From positions 558,001-622,000 of the forward strand of contig NZ_JAHWXY010000001.1 of NCBI RefSeq assembly GCF_024281235.1: 64,000 nt of DNA. Reading direction: 5' to 3'. The translations under genes were made by a program, and so were the position numbers. Position 1 is the first letter of the stretch. The number at the start of each line of letters is the position of its first letter. The DNA comes from Shinella daejeonensis. GTDB lineage: Bacteria; Pseudomonadota; Alphaproteobacteria; Rhizobiales; Rhizobiaceae. Of the stretch, positions 11,554 through 21,944 are shown piece after piece. Below the pieces are notes generated by a model. The model was given only the letters and a program-made list of their open reading frames with translations, made no database searches and was not told where the DNA came from.

Positions 11554-11942
11554 CAGCGCGCCACCGATCCGGTTGTGATTGCATCCGCGCCGCCGGCGGG
11601 CTTCTTTGCCCTGGCGACCTTGTCCCCGTCCTTCTCGTCCGGTTGCGGCAGGTCGGCGCGCAGCATCGGCAACTCCTGCGACCTGACGATCTGGGTCGGA
11701 TCCGTCGGGACGAGCTTGAGGTCGTCCTCGAAGACATTCACCAGGCTGTTGAGCCGGCTCGGCTGCGTCAGCAGCGCCCAGTCGGCATTGAGGAGATCGA
11801 TCGTATCCTCCTCCAGCTTGATTTCCGCATCGAGCTTGCGCACGACTTCGAGCTTGTTCTCGGCCTTGTGCTTGATCGAGTAGGTGACGGTGGCGGCGGC
11901 GGTCATGATGGCGATCATCACGATATCGAGCGTTCGGAACAT
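11553..11942 (-). CDS. ftsL: Cell division protein FtsL (alphaproteobacterial type)
   Basis: Small bitopic division protein that in other bacteria works with FtsB and FtsQ to control FtsWI. Its 129 aa begin with one transmembrane helix (about residues 5-22), followed by a charged coiled-coil stretch (about 24-60: HKAENKLEVVRKLDAEIKLE) and a Pro/Lys-rich tail with no fold. The assignment rests on position between rsmH and ftsI, size and topology, since FtsL sequences diverge strongly. It begins 3 nt after the rsmH stop. Confidence 0.88.
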   Translation of the reverse strand: MFRTLDIVMIAIMTAAATVTYSIKHKAENKLEVVRKLDAEIKLEEDTIDLLNADWALLTQPSRLNSLVNVFEDDLKLVPTDPTQIVRSQELPMLRADLPQPDEKDGDKVARAKKPAGGADAITTGSVAR

Positions 11943-11945
11943 GGT

Positions 11946-12971
11946 TCAGCCTCCCATCTTCTCAAGGCCGGCAAGGTTGGGCAGGTTGAAGAGCGAAAGA
12001 TCGTCGTCGCGGGCGGGCGCGTGCGTGCGCTCCCCGGCTCTCAGCTTGGCGGAGCGCGCGCGCGGATTGGCGAAACCTTCCGCCTCGCCCGCCGTCACCA
12101 TCGGCCGCCCCGCCGGGATAAACGTCGCGGCGCGCTCCACGATCTGCGGAAGATGGCGGGAACCACCGGCCTTGCCGGAACGGTCCTGGAAGAATTTCTT
12201 GACGATGCGGTCCTCGAGCGAATGGAAGCTGACGACGACGAGCCGGCCGCCGGGCTTCAGCACCCGTTCGGCGGCCAGAAGCGCCCGCGCGAGCTCTCCC
12301 AGTTCGTCATTGACGAAGATGCGCAACGCCTGAAAGACGCGCGTCGCCGGATGGATCTTGTCCTTGGCCTTGCGCGGCGTGACGGTCTCGATGAGGTTGG
12401 CAAGCTGTCGGGTCGTCGTGAAGGGCTCTTTTGCACGCGCCTTCTCGATCGCCCGGGCGATGCGGCCAGCCTGTTTCTCCTCGCCGAGAAAGCCGAAGAT
12501 GCGGATCAGGTCGGAGACTTTGGCGCGGTTCACGACATCCGCCGCCGAGACGCCGGCGCCCGACATGCGCATGTCGAGGGGGCCGTCCTTCTGGAAGGAG
12601 AAGCCGCGCTCCGCCTCGTCGATCTGCATGGAGGAAACGCCGATATCGAGCACGACGCCATCGAGCCCGTCGGCGGGCGCATGATCCGCAAGCGCGGAAA
12701 AACGTGCGTGAACGAGTGAAAGCCGCCCCTGCGACGCGCCTGCCAGATCCTGCCCGCCGGCAATGGCCGCCGGATCGCGGTCGAGCGCGATCACCCTGGC
12801 GCCGGCGGCGAGAATGGCGGAAGTATAGCCGCCCGCACCGAACGTTCCGTCGAGGATGATTTGGTCCGGCTTGACGCAGAGCGCCTCCACGACCTCCGCA
12901 AGAAGAACCGGAATGTGACGAATCGGTCCGCCTTCGGCATCAGTGAAACCTCCGCCAAGATCCGCCGCCAT
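11946..12971 (-). CDS. rsmH: 16S rRNA m4C1402 methyltransferase RsmH (MraW)
   Basis: SAM-dependent enzyme that methylates N4 of C1402 in 16S rRNA. The ATG at 12971 gives 341 aa; the open frame continues about 210 codons upstream across mraZ, but homology begins only at [18 protein letters not shown]-binding [14 protein letters not shown] is near residue 43, [19 protein letters not shown] near 115-130, and [16 protein letters not shown] near 255-270. It starts 14 nt after mraZ, as usual in dcw clusters. Confidence 0.96.
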   Translation of the reverse strand: MAADLGGGFTDAEGGPIRHIPVLLAEVVEALCVKPDQIILDGTFGAGGYTSAILAAGARVIALDRDPAAIAGGQDLAGASQGRLSLVHARFSALADHAPADGLDGVVLDIGVSSMQIDEAERGFSFQKDGPLDMRMSGAGVSAADVVNRAKVSDLIRIFGFLGEEKQAGRIARAIEKARAKEPFTTTRQLANLIETVTPRKAKDKIHPATRVFQALRIFVNDELGELARALLAAERVLKPGGRLVVVSFHSLEDRIVKKFFQDRSGKAGGSRHLPQIVERAATFIPAGRPMVTAGEAEGFANPRARSAKLRAGERTHAPARDDDLSLFNLPNLAGLEKMGG

Positions 12972-12985
12972 TCCGTTTCTCCATT

Positions 12986-13426
12986 CTACCCCGAGCCCAG
13001 TCCTCTCGTCCTGAACTCCCGTCGGGCCTCCGCCTGCGCAGCCTCGAATGCCTGCGGCGCCCAGAGCTGAAAATGATCCGCCCGACCGACAAAGGTCACC
13101 TCCGTCGTGACGCCGGTGTAGTCGCGGATGAAATCCGTAACCGCCAGGCGCCCTTCCGAATCGAGCTTCATGAAGACGCCGCCCCCGTGAATGAGGAGCG
13201 ACATCCGGTTCGCATGCGGCGAGAACGCATCCTCGCCCGCGATCTGGCGCTCGAACCGGTCGAGCAACTCCAGTCCGCCGACGCTGATCGCCGGGAACAT
13301 GAAATCCTGGAAGCAGTACAGTTCCCGGATATCGCGCTGCGACAGGACGGAGCGGAACGCCGAAGGGACGGAAACCCTCCCCTTTGCGTCGATCCTGTTT
13401 GTCGCACTCGACAGGAACCGGTTCAT
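12986..13426 (-). CDS. mraZ: Transcriptional regulator MraZ
   Basis: AbrB-like DNA-binding protein that heads dcw clusters and, in E. coli, represses its own operon. The ATG at 13426 gives 146 aa starting [25 protein letters not shown], the first of two SpoVT/AbrB-type halves; the second half holds [20 protein letters not shown] near residue 85-105. The open frame extends 44 codons upstream without homology. No good Shine-Dalgarno is visible. Four TGGG repeats lie about 180-215 bp upstream and are the probable autoregulatory site. Confidence 0.95.
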   Translation of the reverse strand: MNRFLSSATNRIDAKGRVSVPSAFRSVLSQRDIRELYCFQDFMFPAISVGGLELLDRFERQIAGEDAFSPHANRMSLLIHGGGVFMKLDSEGRLAVTDFIRDYTGVTTEVTFVGRADHFQLWAPQAFEAAQAEARREFRTRGLGSG

Positions 13427-13605
13427 CACGAAATACAGCCGCTTCCCCGGCCGGAGAAAAATGCACGCTCCCCGGCTCATCCAACACAACGCAAAAAGCA
13501 CTGACCGGCATCGATGCGGCGCGCGAACGCCCCACCGTCCCCGTCCGGCCGGCTTCAAAACTTTGCGATAAACGGACGCTCATGCGTCCTCGTGCAGTAT
13601 GATTC

Positions 13606-13640
13606 TGGGATAACATGGGACCATTTGGGCGTCAATGGGA
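13606..13640. promoter_or_regulatory. MraZ boxes: four TGGG repeats at 10-bp period
   Basis: TGGGA, TGGGA, TGGGC and TGGGA begin at 13606, 13616, 13626 and 13636, an exact 10-bp period. E. coli MraZ is known to bind direct TGGGN repeats separated by 5 nt, which is the same spacing. The repeats read on the plus strand, opposite to mraZ. They cover the possible minus-strand promoter, so MraZ binding would block its own operon. The periodicity is observed; the function is inferred. Confidence 0.8.
13608..13636 (-). promoter_or_regulatory. Possible promoter of mraZ / dcw operon
   Basis: On the minus strand ATTGAC (13636-13631) resembles the alphaproteobacterial -35 CTTGAC, and TTATCC (13613-13608) follows after 17 nt as a weak -10. 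Both elements lie inside the TGGG repeat array, as expected of an autorepressed promoter. This would give a 5' leader of about 175 nt. The -10 match is poor, so the call is tentative. Confidence 0.4.
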
Positions 13641-13837
13641 AAGGGCCTCACTCCCGGCTGCGAACCGTCAAACGTTTATGAGCCGTTAAGTTTAACAAAT
13701 GGTTAGAAACCGGCGTCCTGCGGCTTGTATTTCAGCACGGGGCGCAGGCGGCGCGCTTTCGCCGCCATTGCGCCATCTTAAAAATAGAATAATAAATTCA
13801 ATTATTTATGGAAAACAAACATCAGGGGGAAAGAAAA

Positions 13838-14237
13838 TGCCAGTTGGCCTGTAAGCCGGGTTCTGTAAGGCTCCGGCCGAAACCGGAACGCGGCAGCCAT
13901 TCATCTGGGACCGGACTTGCGCCCGGCCTCATGCAACCCACCCGGATGACTGGCCCGGAAACAGGCTGGACCGCTTGCGCGCTCCACGTCATCCCTATTC
14001 GGTCTTGCTCCCGGTGGGGTTTGCCGTGCCGGCCATGTCACCATGCCCGCGGTGGGCTCTTACCCCACCCTTTCACCCTTACCTTCGCGCGGAAGGCGGT
14101 TTGCTTTCTGTGGCACTTTCCCTGGAGTCGCCCCCGCCGGACGTTATCCGGCACCGTGTTTCCGTGGAGCCCGGACTTTCCTCACCCCGCGGTCTTTCGA
14201 CCGTTGCGGAGCGCGGCTGCCCGGCCAACTGGCAGGG
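13838..14237 (-). ncRNA. rnpB: RNase P RNA (bacterial class A)
   Basis: Catalytic RNA that removes the 5' leader from pre-tRNAs. On the minus strand the conserved block GAGGAAAGTCCGGGCTCCAC appears at about 14193-14163. The terminal P1 helix pairs CTGCCAGTTGGCC at the 5' end (near 14237) with GGCCAACTGGCA at the 3' end (near 13838). The 3' part ends with ACAGAACCCGGCTTAC. The size of about 400 nt is normal. Only about 28 nt separate it from the stop of the upstream oxidoreductase gene, so its promoter may lie inside that gene. Confidence 0.96.
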
Positions 14238-14265
14238 GCTGCCTATCGCATCAGCAGCCAAAAGA

Positions 14266-15444
14266 CTAGCGAAAATGGAGGGCGAAGTCCGTCGTATAGT
14301 CCGGCTCGTCGAGATGGCCGGAGATCAGCAGATCCGCGCCGATGCGGCCGATCTCGTCCGAACTCTTCGCCGCCGTGCCGTTGCCGCCCGCCACAAGCGC
14401 CACCCGTTCCCCCTCGACGAAGCCGGCATAGGGATATCCGTGCGTCGTATAGGTCGTGACGCAGGGAAGGGACAGGGCGCGGATCGGCGCAAGCCCGACG
14501 ATCGACCGCTCGATCATGCGCGTCAGATGCGCGATCGCCGAGGCATCGCCATCGCCATGGAACCAGTCGCGGAGTGCTGCGTCCCCGATGACGATATCCG
14601 TCGGATCGCCGCCAATCTTCAGATAATAATGACCGTCCGGATAAAGCACCGGCGGCAGCAGGTAGAAATGCTCGGCCGGATCGCCGCTCTCATCGATCCA
14701 GGAGGGCATGTCGCGCCAATCCTGCGCCTGCGCCTCGTCGAGACGGGCAAGCACCACCGTCCGCGCCTTGACGATCAGATCCGGCGTGCGCGCGAGAAGC
14801 CCTGCCGCACGGGAAAAGCCGCCGGTCGCGACAAGGACACGCCCGGCGCTCACCGTCTTGCCCGACATAAGCGTGACGACGGCCCGATCCGTTTCGGCGC
14901 GCACGCGAACCGCCTCCTCCGGGATCGATACGCCGCCCGCCCGCTCCATGCAGGCGACCTGGGCGGCAACCATCTTGCGCGGATCGATATGGCCTGCGCC
15001 ACGTCTTTCGAAAATCCCCGCCGCATCGTCCGGCAGGCTGAACCAGGGAAAATCGGCGCGGATCGCCGCCCGGTCGAGGGCCGGCGCATCGAGGTCGAAG
15101 CGGCGGGCGACCTCCACCACCCGGCCGACGAAATCGCCGCCCGCCGGGCCGCTGATCAGGCAACCGGTCTCGCTGTAGAAGGGGATGCCGCTTTCGGCCT
15201 CGATGGCGCGATAGCGCGCGATGGAACGATTGGCGAGCAGCGCCCAGTCGGGGTCGCCGTCGATGGTGCGTGTGATACGGCCGCTGTCGTAGTGGCTGGA
15301 GAAGACGCCGTCATGACGTTTGCGGTCGGCGGGTTCGCCGGGCCCGACAAGCGCCACCCGGGCGCCGTGCCGTGAAAGATGCCGGGCCGCGGCCGCTCCC
15401 ATCATGCCCCTGCCGACGACCACGAAATCGAAATGCCGCGCCAT
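14266..15444 (-). CDS. FAD-dependent amino acid/sarcosine oxidase-like oxidoreductase (DAO family)
   Basis: Member of the DAO flavoprotein family, which oxidises secondary or D-amino acids. The ATG at 15444 is preceded by GGAGGA six bases upstream and gives 392 aa starting MARHFDFVVVGRGMMGAAAARHL, the FAD-binding Rossmann loop. The C-terminal region has TTYTTHGYPYAGFVEGERVALVAGGNGTAAKSS, the second FAD contact typical of MSOX-like enzymes. The substrate cannot be named. It is transcribed toward rnpB and its neighbours give no pathway clue. Confidence 0.8.
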   Translation of the reverse strand: MARHFDFVVVGRGMMGAAAARHLSRHGARVALVGPGEPADRKRHDGVFSSHYDSGRITRTIDGDPDWALLANRSIARYRAIEAESGIPFYSETGCLISGPAGGDFVGRVVEVARRFDLDAPALDRAAIRADFPWFSLPDDAAGIFERRGAGHIDPRKMVAAQVACMERAGGVSIPEEAVRVRAETDRAVVTLMSGKTVSAGRVLVATGGFSRAAGLLARTPDLIVKARTVVLARLDEAQAQDWRDMPSWIDESGDPAEHFYLLPPVLYPDGHYYLKIGGDPTDIVIGDAALRDWFHGDGDASAIAHLTRMIERSIVGLAPIRALSLPCVTTYTTHGYPYAGFVEGERVALVAGGNGTAAKSSDEIGRIGADLLISGHLDEPDYTTDFALHFR

Positions 15445-15516
15445 GCGCTCCTCCATCCTGAACCGGCCCATCACCGGATAAGGGCCGATTCGCTATTGGT
15501 AGAAGAGGACGCGGGC

Positions 15517-16251
15517 TCAGTCGATGATGCTCTGCACCTTGCCGCAATAGCGCTTGGAAACCGGGTTCATGCGCTTGGCGCCGTGACCGGCGTTATACTT
15601 GAGGATGGTCCCGCAGGTCGTACCGCCGCCAAGCTGATGGGCGAGCGCGAGATACTTCATGCCGAACTTGATGTTCGTTTCGGGATCGTAGAGCCCCTTG
15701 GCGCTGCCGCGATAGCCCATCATCCGCGCCGTCGCGGGTTTGATTTGCATGAGGCCGACTTCACCGGCCCGGCCACGCGCCCGCGGATTGAAGTTGCTCT
15801 CCACCCGGACGACCGCATGGGCAAGATCGGCGGGAACGCCATAGGCCGTCGCATAGCTCTTGATCAGCCCGGAATAGCCGCCGCCTGCGCCCGCCGTCTC
15901 CACCGGATTGCTCACCTTGGGAAACCCGGCGGTGCTGCTGAAGCTGCGCAGCTTGCCGACGCCCGCCACGTTCTTGCGGTCATCCGTCCGCGTCTTTCCC
16001 CTCTTGCCCTCCGCCTTGGCCCTGGACGTAGCCTTGGATTTGGCTTTTGACTTGGTTTTGGAATCGGCTTTGGTCTTGTCTCCCCCCTTGCCGGCCGTCG
16101 CCTCGTTGCGGGCAGCGGCGCTCTTGCTTTGGAGCAAGCTCTGGATCGTGACCGTTTCGCTTTTCTTTTCAGCGGCGAAAGCCGCCGAACCGGGGAACAT
16201 GACGGACGTAGCAAGCCAGGCCGCTCCGCAAGCAGCAAGAAATCTTCTCAT
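15517..16251 (-). CDS. SLT-type lytic transglycosylase, secreted
   Basis: Cleaves the MurNAc-GlcNAc bond of peptidoglycan. The ATG at 16251 gives 244 aa with a signal peptide (about residues 1-26, ending AAFA). A low-complexity Lys/Ser/Thr/Ala linker follows at about 55-90 (KTKADSKTKSKAKSKATSRAK). The SLT domain contains the catalytic Glu in RVESNFNPRARG, then GEVGLMQIKPATARMMGY and LKYNAGHG. The very basic linker is unusual and could bind anionic wall polymers or DNA. A 237-nt region without recognisable features lies upstream. Confidence 0.88.
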   Translation of the reverse strand: MRRFLAACGAAWLATSVMFPGSAAFAAEKKSETVTIQSLLQSKSAAARNEATAGKGGDKTKADSKTKSKAKSKATSRAKAEGKRGKTRTDDRKNVAGVGKLRSFSSTAGFPKVSNPVETAGAGGGYSGLIKSYATAYGVPADLAHAVVRVESNFNPRARGRAGEVGLMQIKPATARMMGYRGSAKGLYDPETNIKFGMKYLALAHQLGGGTTCGTILKYNAGHGAKRMNPVSKRYCGKVQSIID

Positions 16252-16488
16252 CAGGTTTTCTGTCTCCAATGGGCGCAAAGGCAAAGCCCCGGCCGCGCGG
16301 CGGTCTTGCCGCGCGTCCCGCGCATTCATATCGATTATCGTTGGTGGCGAGCGCGCCGGTCAGGCCCCTGACCGCTTGCTGCGCTGCAAACAAACGCAAC
16401 CGGAAAAGACATCCCCAATCGGGTTACCATGTGGCAACACGATAAACTTATCTTACAGTTCGAAATAAATCCGTGAGAACGATGCGTC

Positions 16489-17253
16489 TCAGGCGCCGGG
16501 TCGCGCAAGCCCGGAAAGCAGGCGGTGCAGCGTGTCGATGGTGGAGAAATCCGCGATCCCATCCACCCGTTGCGGCCGGAAATGGCGCTGGAAAGCGGCA
16601 ATGTCGCCCTCCATTCCTTCCGTATAAACGCCAGTGATTTCCGTAGCATAACCATAGAGCGACAGCATCGTCTGCAACGCCTCGACCGGCTGGCCGCAGT
16701 CACCGCGCTGAAAGAAGCGGCCACCGGTGATCGCAGTCGGCTCCACCCAGTGTCCGACACCGGCCGCAAACAGCCGCCCCCAGGGGAAGTTTTCCCCCGG
16801 ATCGACCTTCCGAATCGGCGCGACATCGCTATGGCCGAGCACCCGTTCCGGCGCGATATCCCATCTTTTGCCGCAATCGAGACACAGTTCGATGACCGCC
16901 GCGACCTGTGCTTCCGGGAAATCCGGCAGGCCGCCCGGATGGCCGGCATTGGCGATCTCGATGCCGATGGAGGCGGAATTGATGTCCGTCACGCCCTTCC
17001 ACTGGCTCTTGCCCGCGTGCCAGGCGCGGTCGGCCTCGCGCACCAGCTGCTCGACGCGACCGTCTTCATGCACGAAATAATGCGAGGATACCTGGCTTTC
17101 CGGTGCGCACAGCCATTCGAGCGCGCCCTGCGCCGTCGCCATGCCGGTATAATGCAGCAGGATCATATCCGGCGTGCGCCCGCCGGCCCGCTCGCCGAAA
17201 TTCGGCGACGGCGCAGCCGTCGCCCCGGCATAGTCGCAGGCAAAGGCGCTCAT
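16489..17253 (-). CDS. N-acetylmuramoyl-L-alanine amidase (AmiD-like, Amidase_2 with PG-binding domain)
   Basis: Zinc amidase that removes stem peptides from MurNAc. It has 254 aa: the Amidase_2 fold with zinc-ligand His in ILLHYTGM (about residue 34) and the pair VLGHSDVAPIRKVDPGENFPW (about 140-160), followed by a C-terminal peptidoglycan-binding helix bundle (about 190-250). No clear signal peptide is seen, so it may recycle muropeptides in the cytoplasm like AmpD. Its ATG overlaps the stop of the djlA-like gene (ATGA). Confidence 0.9.
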   Translation of the reverse strand: MSAFACDYAGATAAPSPNFGERAGGRTPDMILLHYTGMATAQGALEWLCAPESQVSSHYFVHEDGRVEQLVREADRAWHAGKSQWKGVTDINSASIGIEIANAGHPGGLPDFPEAQVAAVIELCLDCGKRWDIAPERVLGHSDVAPIRKVDPGENFPWGRLFAAGVGHWVEPTAITGGRFFQRGDCGQPVEALQTMLSLYGYATEITGVYTEGMEGDIAAFQRHFRPQRVDGIADFSTIDTLHRLLSGLARPGA

Positions 17254-17990
17254 GCGGCGCAGCGTTCCTTCTCGATCGCCTCATAGGCGGCGTTCAGCGC
17301 GGCCATCCGGTCATTGGCGATGCGGCGGAACTCCTGCGGCACCCCACGCGCGACCAGCCGATCCGGATGATGCTCCGACGCCAGCACGCGGTAACGCTTG
17401 CGGATCACGGCAAAATCGTCGAAAGGCGAAACGCCGAGAACCTTGTAGGGGTCGCGGCCGCTCACATGGACGTGGCGGGCCGTGATCTGCTCGAAGCGGT
17501 CCTCGACCATGCCGAAAATTTCGGCGACGCGCGACAGGAAGGCCATTTCCTTATCGTGGATCACGCCGTCAGCCTTGGCGATATGGAACAGGCCGTCGAT
17601 GATATCTTCGAGGATCGGGCAGTCGTTCTCACAGGAGACGCATAGCGCGCGCATCTTCTCCGCATAGGCCTCGTAGCCGGCCACGTCCTGACGGGCGAGA
17701 TTGTAGAGCCGGGCGACATTGGCGGCCTGGTCATCGGGGTATCTGAAGATATCCTTGAACGCATCGACCTCCGAGATGGTGACGATGCCGTCAGCCTTGG
17801 CCATCTTGGCCGAAAGGGCGATCATCGCCACGGAAAAGGCGACCTGGCGGCGCGTCTCGGGATCGCCTTCGAACAGCGTGCGCACCGCCTCGACCACGCC
17901 CGAAAGCACGCTGGTCGTCGTTTCGGCGACCATGCCGACGAGGCGGTCCCAAACGGCGCTGATGAAGCAGGTGGCGGAATTCTGGAACAT
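17250..17990 (-). CDS. TerB/DnaJ-domain protein (DjlA-like co-chaperone)
   Basis: The ATG at 17990 gives 246 aa. A TerB-like helical domain (about residues 45-165, ALSAKMAKADGIVTISEVDAF and a second repeat HIAKADGVIHDKEMAFL) precedes a C-terminal J-domain (about 178-240). The J-domain motif is HPD in SEHHPDRLVARG, so it can probably stimulate a DnaK-type chaperone. E. coli DjlA has an N-terminal membrane helix; here the N-terminus is only weakly hydrophobic. It is translationally coupled to the amidase downstream. Confidence 0.86.
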   Translation of the reverse strand: MFQNSATCFISAVWDRLVGMVAETTTSVLSGVVEAVRTLFEGDPETRRQVAFSVAMIALSAKMAKADGIVTISEVDAFKDIFRYPDDQAANVARLYNLARQDVAGYEAYAEKMRALCVSCENDCPILEDIIDGLFHIAKADGVIHDKEMAFLSRVAEIFGMVEDRFEQITARHVHVSGRDPYKVLGVSPFDDFAVIRKRYRVLASEHHPDRLVARGVPQEFRRIANDRMAALNAAYEAIEKERCAA

Positions 17991-18225
17991 GCTGCGATCT
18001 TGACCAGACAATTGCGGGGAAAGCAAGATGAACCATGCTTCTCGCAACCGGCGATGACACGATTTTGATGGCCCTCATGAAGCGGTGGCATCTCATCGCA
18101 CGAAACTTGCTCGACACCGCCCCGTCACGCAATGCGGATAACGTCGCCGTGCCGTTTCCCTTGATGGGATTCTGCGCTAGACAACCAGCCATCATCGAGA
18201 CGATGCGAACGCTGAAGGAGGAACG

Positions 18226-19440
<1,215 letters not shown>

Positions 19441-19448
19441 GCCGGCCT

Positions 19449-19490
19449 GCCGTCTCGCCGGGCAAGCCCCGGTCTCCCCGGCGAGACGGC
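19449..19490 (+). terminator. Hairpin terminator after pfp
   Basis: Arms GCCGTCTCGCCGGG (19449-19462) and CCCGGCGAGACGGC (19477-19490) are perfectly complementary over 14 bp with a 14-nt loop. It lies 9 nt after the pfp stop. The following TTGACA is only mildly T-rich, so termination is probable but not certain. Confidence 0.7.
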
Positions 19491-19551
19491 TTGACACGCC
19501 CGCCACCCCGTGGCTTGCTTTCCGCACGCCGTTGAGGACCGGGGAGTTTGC

Positions 19552-20181
19552 ATGTCCTTTGAGCACTGGCTGGCGTTTACCGCCGCCGCCACCATCATGC
19601 TGGCCATTCCCGGGCCGACGATCCTGCTCGTCGTCTCCTACGCACTCGGCCACGGGCGCCGTACCGCCGGTGCGACGGTCGCCGGCGTCGCGCTCGGCGA
19701 CTTCACGGCCATGACCGCCTCCATGCTTGGTCTCGGCGCACTGCTTGTGACGTCGGCGATGGTCTTCACAGGGTTGAAATGGGCGGGAGCGGCCTATCTG
19801 GTCTGGCTTGGAATCAAGCTGTGGCGCGCGCCGCTGGCGATCGCGCAGGACGGCGACGCGCCGGCGGCGGAACGATCCTCGCGGGTCTTCGCCCATGCCT
19901 ATGCCGTAACGGCGCTGAACCCGAAAAGCATCGTCTTCTTCATGGCGTTCCTGCCGCAGTTCCTGGACCCCGAACGGCCGCTGCTGCCACAAATGATGAT
20001 CTTCGAGGCCACGTTCCTGGTTCTCGCCACGGTCAATGCGCTCGCCTATGCACTGCTGGCTTCCGCCGCCCGCCGGACGATCCGCAGGCCGTCGGTGCAG
20101 CGGACGGTCAATCGCACCGGCGGCGCGCTTCTGATCGGAGCCGGCATTCTTACCGCCGGCCTGCGGCGCGCAGCCGCATAA
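19552..20181 (+). CDS. LysE/RhtB-family amino acid exporter
   Basis: Inner-membrane exporter family for amino acids and related metabolites. The ATG at 19552 gives 209 aa beginning MSFEHWLAFTAAATIMLAIPGPTILLVVSYALGHG, the conserved LysE N-terminus with PGPT. About six hydrophobic segments follow, and AYAVTALNPKSIVFFMAFLPQF near residue 115-135 is the family's second signature. GGGGAG lies upstream as ribosome binding site. The substrate is unknown. Confidence 0.88.
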   Translation: MSFEHWLAFTAAATIMLAIPGPTILLVVSYALGHGRRTAGATVAGVALGDFTAMTASMLGLGALLVTSAMVFTGLKWAGAAYLVWLGIKLWRAPLAIAQDGDAPAAERSSRVFAHAYAVTALNPKSIVFFMAFLPQFLDPERPLLPQMMIFEATFLVLATVNALAYALLASAARRTIRRPSVQRTVNRTGGALLIGAGILTAGLRRAAA

Positions 20182-20298
20182 CCGCCCCGCTTGCCGCTCC
20201 GGCCCCGATGGGTTATGGACAAAAAACGGTCACGGCCGATTGATTTGTTCTCTTCCGCGGAACGAAATCCGTTCCCCGGCGAACAGAAAGCGACCACC

Positions 20299-21180
20299 AT
20301 GGCATATTTTTCCAGCCTGCGTCCGGCCTGCCGCGCCACGCTTGCCACCACCGGCGTTCTCTTCGCCCTCGCCGGCTGCGCCAGCGTCGCCGACGATGTG
20401 ACCGCCGGGAAAGCCGTGACGCCGGCTGCGGAGACAGCCTCATCCGGCACGGACGAGGGCGGTGCGGAAGTGGCCTATGCCATCGTTCCTCTCACCAAGC
20501 CCGGCACCGAGAATACACCGGATGCCCTACCCGCACCGGTCGCCGGCGGTCCGGCAAGCCCGGAAGCCCCGGTTTCGGCTCTTGCCGGAGCACGCCCCGT
20601 GACGGGCGCCGTGGCAGCCGCCACCGCCGCCCTTGCGGAAGGCGAAGCCGATACGCCCGCACCGGAAGCCATGCACATTTCGGCCATGGAGCCCGACTTC
20701 GACAGCGGCGAGCCGGAAGGACTGGAACAACTCGTCGCCACGCACAAGGTCGTGCCGCTCGGCAGGCCCGAGCGGACCGCGTCCATCGCGCCGGCAGCAG
20801 TGCGGGCCGAGACGCCCTCGCCCACGTCCGGAACGCCGCTCGATGCGCTGATCAGCAAATATGCCGCCCATTACGGCATTCCCGAAACCCTTCTCCACCG
20901 CGTCGTGAAGCGTGAAAGCCGGTATAATCCCAAGGCCTATAATCGCGGCCATTACGGCCTGATGCAGATCAAATACGCCACCGCCCGGAGCATGGGCTAC
21001 GACGGACCGGCGGAAGGCCTCTTCGACGCCGAGACCAATCTCAAATATGCCGGCAAGTATCTGCGCGGCGCTTGGCTCGTCGCCGACGACAAGAACGACG
21101 GCGCCGTTCAGCTCTATGCCGCCGGCTACTATTACCACGCCAAGCGCAAGGGCCTGCTGGAAGAGACCGGCCTGCGATAG
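20299..21180 (+). CDS. Lytic transglycosylase lipoprotein, SLT domain
   Basis: The ATG at 20299 gives 293 aa with a lipoprotein signal; the lipobox LAGC places the acylated Cys near residue 26. A long Ala/Pro/Thr/Glu-rich linker, probably disordered, spans about residues 30-190. The C-terminal SLT domain (about 195-290) contains the catalytic Glu in VVKRESRYNPKAYNRGHYGLMQIKYATARSMG. The long linker would let an outer-membrane-anchored enzyme reach the wall. The upstream 100 nt show no motif beyond a weak ribosome binding site. Confidence 0.88.
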   Translation: MAYFSSLRPACRATLATTGVLFALAGCASVADDVTAGKAVTPAAETASSGTDEGGAEVAYAIVPLTKPGTENTPDALPAPVAGGPASPEAPVSALAGARPVTGAVAAATAALAEGEADTPAPEAMHISAMEPDFDSGEPEGLEQLVATHKVVPLGRPERTASIAPAAVRAETPSPTSGTPLDALISKYAAHYGIPETLLHRVVKRESRYNPKAYNRGHYGLMQIKYATARSMGYDGPAEGLFDAETNLKYAGKYLRGAWLVADDKNDGAVQLYAAGYYYHAKRKGLLEETGLR

Positions 21181-21191
21181 CCGGTCGATCG

Positions 21192-21212
21192 CTTTCCGCC
21201 CCCGCCGGAAAG
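21192..21212. terminator. Small hairpin between convergent genes
   Basis: CTTTCCG (21192-21198) and CGGAAAG (21206-21212) form a 7-bp stem between the convergent transglycosylase and acetyltransferase genes. No long T-run follows on either side, so it is a weak terminator candidate. Confidence 0.4.
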
Positions 21213-21273
21213 TGAAAAGCCGGTAACGGAGGAGGAACACGCCTTCCCCATCCGTCCGGTTCGTCGCCTGCAC

Positions 21274-21861
<588 letters not shown>

Positions 21862-21944
21862 GACCCCTCAACGTTCCCAAAATCCTGAACAATGCTATAA
21901 AGCGGCCGGGCCCTTGCCCGTAGGTTCAGGATATGAGGGAAGAC

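Noticed and set aside
13975-15375. A 466-codon open frame running through rnpB
   Set aside because: It overlaps RNase P RNA and is antisense to a flavoprotein gene with a good ribosome binding site; the product has no family features.
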